Shown one piece after another: positions 26,222 to 33,379 of a stretch of DNA of 47,316 bases. The stretch is from Bacteroidales bacterium (GTDB lineage Bacteria > Bacteroidota > Bacteroidia > Bacteroidales > FEN-979). Where the stretch lies: NCBI GenBank assembly GCA_014860625.1, contig JACZJJ010000133.1:1-47316 (forward strand), given 5' to 3'. Positions within the stretch are counted from its first letter, which is position 1; every line of letters begins with the position of its first letter. The notes under the pieces were generated by a model. It was not told the DNA's origin and made no database searches. It saw only the letters and a program-made list of their open reading frames with translations. A program made the translations under genes and the position numbers.

Positions 26222-26711
26222 TGGGAATGGGTATAGGTGTTAAAAGTACAATTTTTTTGGCATGTTTCATGTCGAATCCAACACCGTTATCTTTGACAAA
26301 AAAGGAATAATGATGGAGGGTATCTTTGCAACCAAGGGTGATGGAGTGGCTAACCTCCTCTTTGAGAAGTTCGTCATTGGCTTCAAGCATTTTCTGAATG
26401 ACCTTTTGCAGCACTGTGCGCGATTCATTTACATCTTCGAGCAGATGTGTCAGGGCTTGCTGAGAGTCCCGCAACTCCTTGTTTTTAATCTCTATCTCAC
26501 CCGCTCTTCTTTCTACAATCTCTTTTAATTCATCCGCGATGACATCCGTACCAAAAATTCCGATCAGCTCCTCTTCAGTCATGCCAGCAGCAATCTGGGT
26601 TGCCTTGTTCGCGGCAATCAAACCATGCCTGGTATCAATGATAATAGTAGGATGTCCTATCGCCTGAAAAATATCTTCCCATTCCCTTTTGATCATTTCC
26701 CTCTCGGCCAT
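26208..26711 (-). pseudogene. PAS-domain histidine kinase with its catalytic core mostly deleted
   Basis: 167 residues. The N-terminal half is a PAS domain (FQAIGHPTIIIDTRHGLIAA, then NKATQIAAGMTEEELIGIFG) and a coiled coil (RRAGEIEIKNKELRDSQQAL). At about residue 115 (ANDELL) the sequence jumps into the middle of an ATPase domain (SHSITLGCKDTLHHYSFFVK then DNGVGFDMKHAKK), and ends in VLLTPIPIPNENH, which is encoded by the leader of the next gene. The His-containing dimerisation domain, the N-box and the G2/G3 boxes are missing. This fits an internal deletion plus loss of the 3' end. The surviving PAS part could still be translated and could affect translation of the response regulator that overlaps its stop. 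Confidence 0.7.
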
Positions 26712-26813
26712 TCCTGTGATCTTTGATACGCTAAAAATACGAATAAATAGACGATGTATCGGGAAGATGGACTACAAACACATTTATTCTGGTTAGATAA
26801 ATCTGATTCTCAA

Positions 26814-26858
26814 ACCGATAAATGAGATTATAAACCCGATAAACAGCGTTTATCGGGT
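26814..26858. promoter_or_regulatory. Perfect palindrome with an extra half-site upstream of the small secreted protein
   Basis: ACCCGATAAAC (26834-26844), a 3-base centre AGC, and GTTTATCGGGT (26848-26858) form a perfect 11-bp inverted repeat. A further direct copy ACCGATAAA lies at 26814-26822, 20-21 bases upstream. No T-run follows, so it is not a normal terminator. The 26712-26980 gap has no gene. A dimeric repressor or activator operator for the gene at 26981 is the simplest reading, unproven. Confidence 0.5.
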
Positions 26859-26980
26859 AATATTTCCAATTTTTCAGGATATCGTGTATTTAGACTCCTT
26901 CACATAATAAAGTTGGAGAAGGGCTTTTTTGGTGACATCTTTGAGTCGTATTAAATTTTAATCAACTAAAAAGAAAAGCC

Positions 26981-27274
26981 ATGAAAAAGATCCTTCTTAT
27001 CAGCATCGCACTTCTTTTCGGCTGTACCGTTTTTGCACAAAGTGCTGTCGACTATCCGCAATTTCCAAGCGTTACATATAAGTGCGTACAAATGAACCCC
27101 GATTGTTTTCCCCCATCCTGCTATGCAAAGGTTAAAGATTACCATCCCACTCCACCGGTATCCGGGCCATCTTATCCCGTTACAAAATACAATCCCGAGA
27201 TGATGAAACCGGATTACCCAAGCTATCCGGTTCACTTAATCTATAAACTGAAACCGCAGATCATGATCTACTAG
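26981..27274 (+). CDS. Small secreted Pro/Tyr-rich protein, unknown function
   Basis: 97 residues. A signal peptide (MKKILLISIALLFGCTVFAQ) is followed by a 77-residue mature chain with 15 Pro, 10 Tyr and 3 Cys. The tripeptides DYP and SYP each occur twice. I recognise no family. It has its own transcription signals: a possible TTG-N20-CATCTTTG promoter upstream (one mismatch in the -7 box), the palindrome at 26834-26858 and a strong terminator at 27311-27339, so it is likely a single regulated gene rather than part of the phosphate operon. The composition resembles extracellular structural or crosslinked peptides, which is only a suggestion. Confidence 0.7.
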   Translation: MKKILLISIALLFGCTVFAQSAVDYPQFPSVTYKCVQMNPDCFPPSCYAKVKDYHPTPPVSGPSYPVTKYNPEMMKPDYPSYPVHLIYKLKPQIMIY

Positions 27275-27310
27275 CTGACAATACTACTCATAACTGGTTT
27301 TTAATGTGTT

Positions 27311-27339
27311 AAACCCTTGTCTGTCAGGCAGGGGTTTTT
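27311..27339 (+). terminator. Rho-independent terminator after the small secreted protein
   Basis: AAACCCTTGTC (27311-27321) pairs with GGCAGGGGTTT (27327-27337) across the loop TGTCA, with two G-U pairs, and is followed by further T residues. It separates the small secreted gene from the phosphate unit. Confidence 0.8.
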
Positions 27340-27388
27340 CATTTCCGGAAGTCTGATCATCTTTTGCAGGTATTTATGGGTTAATCCC

Positions 27389-27427
27389 TTAACAATTAAT
27401 TAATATTCCGGTAATATCTCCTTAACT
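27389..27427 (+). promoter_or_regulatory. Candidate Pho box: four 6-bp repeats at exact 11-bp spacing
   Basis: TTAACA (27389), TTAATA (27400), GTAATA (27411) and TTAACT (27422) each start exactly 11 bases after the previous one. PhoP boxes of Bacillus (TTAACA-like hexamers with 5-base spacers) and PhoB boxes of E. coli also use 11-bp-phased direct repeats. The last repeat ends 20 bases before the -7 box at 27448, so it occupies the -33 region, as in activator-dependent pho promoters. It lies directly in front of the phosphate porin and pst genes. The regulator itself is not encoded next to it. Confidence 0.6.
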
Positions 27428-27447
27428 TTCAGGTCGATTCCTTGAGG

Positions 27448-27455
27448 TATTTTTG
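27448..27455 (+). promoter_or_regulatory. -7 box of the phosphate porin/pst promoter
   Basis: TATTTTTG matches TAnnTTTG perfectly, 21 bases before the porin ATG at 27477. There is no TTTG/TTG at -33; the fourth repeat of the candidate Pho box is there instead, which suggests an activated promoter. It lies downstream of the longer alternative ORF start region, supporting 27477 as the true start. Confidence 0.55.
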
Positions 27456-27476
27456 CAGCAACAAAAATCTGAAATT

Positions 27477-28994
27477 ATGAAGAAAAGAGGACGAATCAAT
27501 TTGGTTTTGGTGATGCTTATTTGCGTTTCCACCTTTATGCCCGGGGCGGAGATCTTTGCCCAGGGGAAAAACGATTCCATAAAAGAAGAGGTTACAACAT
27601 TGCGCGACAAAGTAACCGGAGTCGAAGAACGACTGGCCGCTGCTGAGAATAGCCTGGAGAAGATGACTAAAATTAAACTATCCGGGTACATTCAGGCCCA
27701 ATGGCAGTATTTTGGGAACCCTGCTGTATATCCGAATAATTATTTCTCATTACGCCGGGTACGGCTGAAGATAGAGTATAAGCCGGTTGAAGGGGTCGCG
27801 TTTGTATTATCACCCGATTTTTCTCCCAGCGGTTTCGTGCTGAAAGATGCTTACGTCCAACTCAACGATCCCTGGCTAAAAACATTCTCGTTGTGGGCAG
27901 GCCAGTTTAACCGTCCCGACTATGAAGTGGAATATTCGTCCAGCAAACGTGAAGTACCTGAAAGATCTATGGTGGTCAGGGCTCTCTATCCGGGGGAACG
28001 TGCCATCGGAGCCAAACTGGAAGTCGCTCCGCCGACAGTACCACTCAAATTCCAACTTGCCGTGTTTAACGGAAACGATCACCTGGTCATCAAGGATATA
28101 AATGGGAATGACATCAATCCGAAGAACAAGGATTTCGACAACTACAAAGACCTGATGGGACGACTTACCTATAACTTCAAGCTAGGGAACTTCGGAGGAC
28201 TTGATATTGGAGTGAATGGTTATTATGGCTGGATGAAATCGAACTCTACGACCGTCCTGAACAGTGACTACACTCTGTACAAAAATGTTTCTGTTGGTCA
28301 GAGTGTCAACCGTCATTGGGTTGGTGGTGAGATGCAACTCTATATGGATATTCTTGGAGGAATGTCTATCAAAGCTGAGTATATGATGGGTATCAACGCC
28401 TATCCGGGAGCTGTTGGAAGCTTTTCGGTACAGGATCCCTTTCATACCACCCTTGTCAATGATACACTCATGATGACTAATATGATTACAAATACCAATC
28501 AGATCAACCCAACCATCCGCAGGAATTTCATGGGCGGCTATGTGTATCTGATTAAAAATATCGGGAAGCGAAACCAGTTCGCCTTCCGCTGGGACTTTTA
28601 CGACCCCAATACAAAATTGAATGGGAACCAGATTGGTGTGGTAAAGTATGACAACGGCTCGTCTGATATTAAGACCACCACCACCATCGATGGTTCCAAC
28701 CCGGTAATCGTTCTCAACGAAACTACGAAAACGGTGACCACCAACACTCTGAAGAGCGGAACTTCCGACTTGTCGTACAACACCTTCACCTTTGCCTGGA
28801 ACTACTTCTTCACAGACAATCTCCGGATCCAGCTGGCCTATGAGATGCCGATCGCCGAAAAGGTTGGCGTGGATGCTTCCGGAAATTCAAACCTGGTTAA
28901 ACAATATACAGTAAACGACAAAACAATCACAAACAATTATAACAAGGGCTTTTCACAGAACGTAGTTACGATACGTCTGCAGGCCAAATTTTAA
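27477..28994 (+). CDS. Phosphate-selective porin O/P family protein
   Basis: 505 residues from the ATG at 27477, which gives a normal signal peptide (MKKRGRINLVLVMLICVSTF). The mature N-terminus is a coiled coil (EEVTTLRDKVTGVEERLAAA), as in OprO/OprP-type trimeric porins, followed by a beta barrel starting at IKLSGYIQAQWQYFGN with YFSLRRVRLKIEYKP. The barrel ends in an aromatic residue (TIRLQAKF), as outer-membrane proteins usually do. It would let phosphate or polyphosphate cross the outer membrane. It is the first gene after the candidate Pho box and is followed after 63 bases by pstS, so it supplies the outer-membrane step of the same uptake path. Confidence 0.88.
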   Translation: MKKRGRINLVLVMLICVSTFMPGAEIFAQGKNDSIKEEVTTLRDKVTGVEERLAAAENSLEKMTKIKLSGYIQAQWQYFGNPAVYPNNYFSLRRVRLKIEYKPVEGVAFVLSPDFSPSGFVLKDAYVQLNDPWLKTFSLWAGQFNRPDYEVEYSSSKREVPERSMVVRALYPGERAIGAKLEVAPPTVPLKFQLAVFNGNDHLVIKDINGNDINPKNKDFDNYKDLMGRLTYNFKLGNFGGLDIGVNGYYGWMKSNSTTVLNSDYTLYKNVSVGQSVNRHWVGGEMQLYMDILGGMSIKAEYMMGINAYPGAVGSFSVQDPFHTTLVNDTLMMTNMITNTNQINPTIRRNFMGGYVYLIKNIGKRNQFAFRWDFYDPNTKLNGNQIGVVKYDNGSSDIKTTTTIDGSNPVIVLNETTKTVTTNTLKSGTSDLSYNTFTFAWNYFFTDNLRIQLAYEMPIAEKVGVDASGNSNLVKQYTVNDKTITNNYNKGFSQNVVTIRLQAKF

Positions 28995-28999
28995 TCATA

Positions 29000-29043
29000 C
29001 CCACCCTTGCATCCCCCTTCAAGGGGAGGAGCCGGGGAAGGGT
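29000..29043. repeat. GC-rich palindromic intergenic element between porin and pstS
   Basis: A C-rich then G-rich stretch with the inverted core CCCCTT (29014-29019) / AAGGGG (29021-29026) and a second G-rich arm (GGAGCCGGGGAAGGG). Elements of this character recur between genes in many Bacteroidota genomes. It could form a hairpin in the mRNA and modulate the ratio of porin to Pst proteins. No second copy was noticed in this window. Confidence 0.45.
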
Positions 29044-29057
29044 CAAAAAAAATAACA

Positions 29058-29897
29058 ATGAAAAAATCAAGAAAATTAATCGCGATACTGGCTCTCCTTG
29101 TGATTGCAGTAGCAGGAGTTGCTTTTTCTCCTGCACCAAAGAAAATAACCGTAAAAGGTTCCGACACCATGGTAATCCTGTCCCAAAATTGGGCAGAGGT
29201 ATTCATGAAAAGCCATCCCGACATCATCATCCAGGTAACCGGGGGCGGATCCGGAACCGGGATCTCGGCACTGATCAACGGGGCAACCGATATCTGTAAT
29301 GCCAGCCGTCCGATGAAAAAATCGGAGATCGAAAAACTGAAAGAACGTTACAACACGATGGGCGTTGAGATTCCGTGTGCTAAAGACGGAATAACCGTTT
29401 ATCTCAATAAAGCCAACGCTGTAAGTGAGCTTTCCATTCAGCAATTGAGCGACATTTTTTCGGGGAAGGTGACCAACTGGAAACAGGTGGGTGGCTCGGA
29501 TACCCCGATCAAGCTTTACGGACGGGAGAACAGCTCCGGAACATACGTATTTTTCCAGGAAGAGGTAGTAAAAGGGGATTATGCACCCAGTTGCCAGTCG
29601 TTGCCGGGCACCGCAGCTGTGGTAAATGCTGTGATGAAGGACGCCAACGCAATTGGTTACGGCGGAGCTGCCTATGCCGAAGGAATCAAGATCTGCAAGG
29701 TAAAAAAAGATGCAAACAGCCCCGCCTATGAGGCCAATGCAGAAAATATCAAGAAAGGTCTTTACCCGATCAGCCGATACCTGTATATGTATACAAGGAA
29801 TCGTCCGACCGGAGAGACAAAAGAATTCATCGACTGGATTCTTAGCGCTGACGGACAAAAAATGGTAACAGAGGTCGGGTACTTCCCGGTCAGGTAA
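29058..29897 (+). CDS. pstS: Phosphate ABC transporter substrate-binding protein PstS
   Basis: 279 residues from the ATG at 29058; the longer in-frame start at 29007 lies in the palindromic repeat and would hide the signal peptide (KLIAILALLVIAVAGVAFSP). Phosphate-binding features are present: KGSDTMVILSQNWAEVF, VTGGGSGTGISALINGATDI (the GGGSGTG loop) and LYGRENSSGTYVFFQE (the SGT loop). It captures phosphate in the periplasm and hands it to PstC/PstA. It heads the pst genes, 2 bases before pstC, in the order pstSCAB-phoU. Family and gene order agree, so confidence is high. Confidence 0.95.
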   Translation: MKKSRKLIAILALLVIAVAGVAFSPAPKKITVKGSDTMVILSQNWAEVFMKSHPDIIIQVTGGGSGTGISALINGATDICNASRPMKKSEIEKLKERYNTMGVEIPCAKDGITVYLNKANAVSELSIQQLSDIFSGKVTNWKQVGGSDTPIKLYGRENSSGTYVFFQEEVVKGDYAPSCQSLPGTAAVVNAVMKDANAIGYGGAAYAEGIKICKVKKDANSPAYEANAENIKKGLYPISRYLYMYTRNRPTGETKEFIDWILSADGQKMVTEVGYFPVR

Positions 29898-29899
29898 AA

Positions 29900-31000
29900 A
29901 TGAATCAACACGGGTTTACAAAAGAGTCTCTGAGAAAGAAGTTCAGGTTATCTGAATATCTTTCTCAGAGAATCATTACGGGAGTTGCCTTTCTCTCGAT
30001 CACGATCATCGTTCTGATCTTTTTTTTCGTATTCAAGGAGACGATTCCTGTCTTTCAACAGCCCGACAAAGGTTCGGCAATAGACAGCGAAGAGTTGGTA
30101 CAGGAGCAGTACGGAGTCTTCGCCGAATCGGAGGAGGAGGATGACAGGCCTGAGGTTTACGGGATGGAGCTGGATTCTGCTTTGATGGGAAGCCGCGACT
30201 ACGGGGCGGATGCTTCAACGGCAGAAGATGAACGGGTTACAGTATCGGATCTGCTTGGGGATCAATGGTATCCGGTATCCTCCAATCCGCGTTACGGGTT
30301 AATTCCCCTTTTTGTGGGAACCATTAAGATCACCATTATTTCGATCCTCTTTGCGGCCCCGATTGCTATCCTGGCAGCCCTCTTTTCGGCCGCCTTTGCC
30401 CCAACATGGATGCGGGAGTGGGTCAAACCGGCCATCGAATTGCTGGCAGGATTCCCTTCTGTAGTGATTGGGTTCTTTGCCCTGATGGTGATGGCCACTG
30501 TGCTTCAGGAACTTTTTGGTTATGAAACCCGTTTGAACGCATTTGTCGGTGGAATTGCCATGGGGCTTGCCGCTATCCCCATCATCTTTACCATCACGGA
30601 AGATGCCCTTACCGCGATCCCCGGCACATACAAAGAGGCTAGCCTGGCACTCGGAGCAACAAAATGGCAAACCGCCCTTTTCGTAACACTCCCTGCAGCA
30701 ACCCCCGGTATTTTTGCTGCCATTCTCCTGGGCATCGGACGGGTGTTTGGTGAAACCATGATCGCCCTGATGGCGACGGGAAATGCAGCCCTCATTTCCG
30801 CCAATCCGTTTGAATCAGTCCGTACCCTGGCAGCTACAATTGGAGCCGAAATGGCGGAGGTGGTATTTGGTGATACCCATTATGGTGTGCTTTTCCTCAT
30901 CGGATCATTGCTCTTCGTATTCACCTTTACCCTGAATGCACTGGCTGAATTTTACGTAAAAGGACGTCTCATGAAACGAATCCAGGGTAAAATCTCATGA
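29900..31000 (+). CDS. pstC: Phosphate ABC transporter permease PstC
   Basis: 366 residues. Helix 1 (residues ~25-47) is followed by an unusually long acidic outside segment (AESEEEDDRPEVYG and similar, to about residue 115), then the conserved YGLIPLFVGTIKITIISILF and the permease core with the EAA-type loop ([20 protein letters not shown]). The end [16 protein letters not shown] is typical. Together with PstA it forms the inner-membrane channel. It starts 2 bases after pstS and overlaps pstA by 4 bases. The acidic insert is longer than in the classic enterobacterial protein; its role is unknown. Confidence 0.93.
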   Translation: MNQHGFTKESLRKKFRLSEYLSQRIITGVAFLSITIIVLIFFFVFKETIPVFQQPDKGSAIDSEELVQEQYGVFAESEEEDDRPEVYGMELDSALMGSRDYGADASTAEDERVTVSDLLGDQWYPVSSNPRYGLIPLFVGTIKITIISILFAAPIAILAALFSAAFAPTWMREWVKPAIELLAGFPSVVIGFFALMVMATVLQELFGYETRLNAFVGGIAMGLAAIPIIFTITEDALTAIPGTYKEASLALGATKWQTALFVTLPAATPGIFAAILLGIGRVFGETMIALMATGNAALISANPFESVRTLAATIGAEMAEVVFGDTHYGVLFLIGSLLFVFTFTLNALAEFYVKGRLMKRIQGKIS

Positions 31001-31899
31001 ACCGCAGAAGAAATATCACCGGCGGCATTTTGGTGGGCGCATCGGCATTTTCGGCCATCTCCATCATCGCCATCATTGTGGTCATCCTGGTCATTGTAGT
31101 CATTGGAGCAAAGGATACTCTCTCCTGGGAATTTATTACAGCCTTCCCGGAGAACGGCATGACAGAGGGGGGGATTTTTCCCGCTATTTACGGCACAGCA
31201 CTCATGGTGATTATCATGTCGGTGGCGGCAGTCCCTTTCGGCACCATCACCGCTCTCTACCTCACCGAATATGCCAGCGAGAAATCTGTGATTGCACAAA
31301 CCATCCGGTTTGCCGTGCGTACTCTGGCTACTGTTCCCGCTATCATCTTCGGCCTTTTCGGCCTGGGTTTTTTCATCAAGTTTGTTGGAGGGGGGATGGA
31401 CTCCTTCTTCCTGGGTGGCGAATTGAAATGGGCCCAGCCTAATATCCTTTGGGCAAGCCTGACCATGTCGCTGCTTACACTTCCTGTGGTTATTGTTTCT
31501 GTGGAGGAGGCAATCCGCACCGTTCCCAGGGAACTTCGGGAAGCGAGCCTGGCGCTGGGTGCTACCAAGTGGCAGACCATTAAGAAAATAGTTATTCCCG
31601 GTTCCTTATCGGGTATCATGACCGGCACCATACTGGCCATCAGCCGGGGAGCCGGAGAGGTAGCCCCCATTCTTTTCACAGGAGCTGCCTACTACCTGGC
31701 TACGTTGCCAACCTCTCTCAGCGACCAGTTTATGAACCTTGGATATCATATTTACATTATGTCTACCCAGTCGGCTGATGTCGACGGGACCATGTCCATC
31801 CAATACGCCACCACACTGGTGTTGCTGTTGCTAACATTTTTATTGAATTTTGTAGCCATCATTATCCGGGCACGAATCCGCAGAAGAGTGAAGGCTTAA
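30997..31899 (+). CDS. pstA: Phosphate ABC transporter permease PstA
   Basis: 300 residues with six predicted membrane helices. Family motifs include [39 protein letters not shown] and the EAA loop [20 protein letters not shown], followed by [20 protein letters not shown]. It pairs with PstC in the inner membrane and contacts the PstB ATPase through the EAA loop. The start overlaps the pstC stop (ATGA), and pstB follows after 10 bases, so it is part of a single operon. Confidence 0.94.
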   Translation: MNRRRNITGGILVGASAFSAISIIAIIVVILVIVVIGAKDTLSWEFITAFPENGMTEGGIFPAIYGTALMVIIMSVAAVPFGTITALYLTEYASEKSVIAQTIRFAVRTLATVPAIIFGLFGLGFFIKFVGGGMDSFFLGGELKWAQPNILWASLTMSLLTLPVVIVSVEEAIRTVPRELREASLALGATKWQTIKKIVIPGSLSGIMTGTILAISRGAGEVAPILFTGAAYYLATLPTSLSDQFMNLGYHIYIMSTQSADVDGTMSIQYATTLVLLLLTFLLNFVAIIIRARIRRRVKA

Positions 31900-31909
31900 A
31901 CCATATAGA

Positions 31910-32668
31910 ATGAAAGATACCAAAATTGTCACCAAAAAACTCTCTTTCTATTACGGGGAGAAGATGGCACTCAACTCGGTCTCCGTGGAGATGCCGGAGA
32001 AACAGGTGACGGCATTTATCGGGCCCTCGGGATGCGGAAAATCAACCTTCCTGAGAACCCTCAACCGGATGAACGACCTCATCCCGAATGTTAAGATTGA
32101 AGGAGAGGTATTGATTGACGACCTGAATATTTATGATAAAAAGGTGGATGTCGTAAATCTCAGAAAGAAGATCGGAATGGTATTTCAGAAGTCCAATCCC
32201 TTTGCCAAGTCGATCTTTGAGAATATCGCCTACGGGCCAAAAATCAATGGCATCAGCGACAAGAAGATGCTGGAAGAGATTGTGGTAACCTCCCTGCAAC
32301 GGACCGCAATCTGGGACGAGGTCAAAGACCGAATGAACCATTCGGCGCTGGGACTTTCGGGTGGGCAGCAACAACGGTTATGCATCGCCAGAACCCTTGC
32401 TGTCAACCCCGAGATCATCCTGATGGACGAACCTGCCAGTGCGCTGGACCCAATTTCCACCGCCAAGATAGAAGAGCTTATCTTTGAACTGAAGAAGAAC
32501 TTCACAATTGTGATTGTAACCCATAATATGCAGCAGGCGGCCCGGGTAAGTGATCTGACTGCTTTCTTTTACCTGGGTGAACTGATCGAGTTTGGGAAGA
32601 CCAGGAAGATTTTTACTACACCGGATAAGAAACAGACCGAAGATTATATTACAGGGCGATTTGGATAA
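31910..32668 (+). CDS. pstB: Phosphate ABC transporter ATP-binding protein PstB
   Basis: 252 residues, the normal length. Walker A is [19 protein letters not shown], the ABC signature is [16 protein letters not shown], Walker B with catalytic Glu is [13 protein letters not shown], and the switch His is in [15 protein letters not shown]. The RTLNRMNDL stretch after Walker A is characteristic of PstB among ABC proteins. It powers phosphate import through PstC/PstA. It is followed after 21 bases by phoU. Confidence 0.96.
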   Translation: MKDTKIVTKKLSFYYGEKMALNSVSVEMPEKQVTAFIGPSGCGKSTFLRTLNRMNDLIPNVKIEGEVLIDDLNIYDKKVDVVNLRKKIGMVFQKSNPFAKSIFENIAYGPKINGISDKKMLEEIVVTSLQRTAIWDEVKDRMNHSALGLSGGQQQRLCIARTLAVNPEIILMDEPASALDPISTAKIEELIFELKKNFTIVIVTHNMQQAARVSDLTAFFYLGELIEFGKTRKIFTTPDKKQTEDYITGRFG

Positions 32669-32689
32669 TAACAAGCAAAACCAGAAACG

Positions 32690-33379
32690 ATGGAACGACA
32701 CTTTGAACAGGAACTGCAAAAGTTAAAGAGCCGGATTCTTAAAATGGGAAACCTGGTGGCAGACCAGATTCACAATACCATGCTGGCACTGCAAACCTGT
32801 GATATTGAACTGGCAGCACAGGTGATCAGGAATGATAAAATTGTAGACAAGCTGGATGTCAAGATCGACAAGTTGTGCCAGCGCATCTTTGCCCTTCAGC
32901 AGCCTGTTGCAACTGATCTGCGGATGATCATGTCTTCACTCAAGATGAACAACGACCTGGAGCGTATGGGGGATCATGCCGTGGGTATTGCCTCCAGGAT
33001 TGAATCCATCAGCGAATACCCCGAGATCCTCAAGGAGCTGGAGATGGAAGAGTTGATCCGTCAAACGGACGTGATTGTCAAGGATGTGATCAACATCCTG
33101 AATACCTGGAATACCACATTTGTCAGAGATATCTTTGCACAGGCATCAGCCATTGAAGCTCTTAGCCAGAAGATTACGGATAAAATCTTGGAGGAGATGA
33201 GCCAGAAAAGGGAGGTGATCGTAGTGGCATCAGCATTGATGATCATCCTGACCCAGATGGAACGCATTGCTGGATATTCAACCAACATGGCAGAGTCGGT
33301 CGTCTTTATCGTTGATGGGGAGATGATCAAGCATGCGAAACCCGGCTCCCTATTTCTGAATCCAGACACGGAGGAGTGA
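32690..33379 (+). CDS. phoU: Phosphate signalling protein PhoU
   Basis: 229 residues, all-helical, with two PhoU repeats carrying the metal-binding pattern E/DxxxD: NNDLERMGDHAVGIASRIE and LTQMERIAGYSTNMAESVVF. The N-terminus (HFEQELQKLKSRILKMGNLV) is typical. PhoU links the state of the Pst transporter to a phosphate-sensing kinase and limits uptake when phosphate is plentiful. It closes the pst operon. Its last 30 bases overlap, tail to tail, the end of a large hybrid kinase gene on the minus strand. Confidence 0.95.
   Translation: MERHFEQELQKLKSRILKMGNLVADQIHNTMLALQTCDIELAAQVIRNDKIVDKLDVKIDKLCQRIFALQQPVATDLRMIMSSLKMNNDLERMGDHAVGIASRIESISEYPEILKELEMEELIRQTDVIVKDVINILNTWNTTFVRDIFAQASAIEALSQKITDKILEEMSQKREVIVVASALMIILTQMERIAGYSTNMAESVVFIVDGEMIKHAKPGSLFLNPDTEE

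Noticed and set aside
29076-29858. 260-codon open frame on the minus strand
   Set aside because: It lies wholly inside pstS on the other strand; the plus-strand protein is a secure family match, and the minus frame has no recognisable domain.
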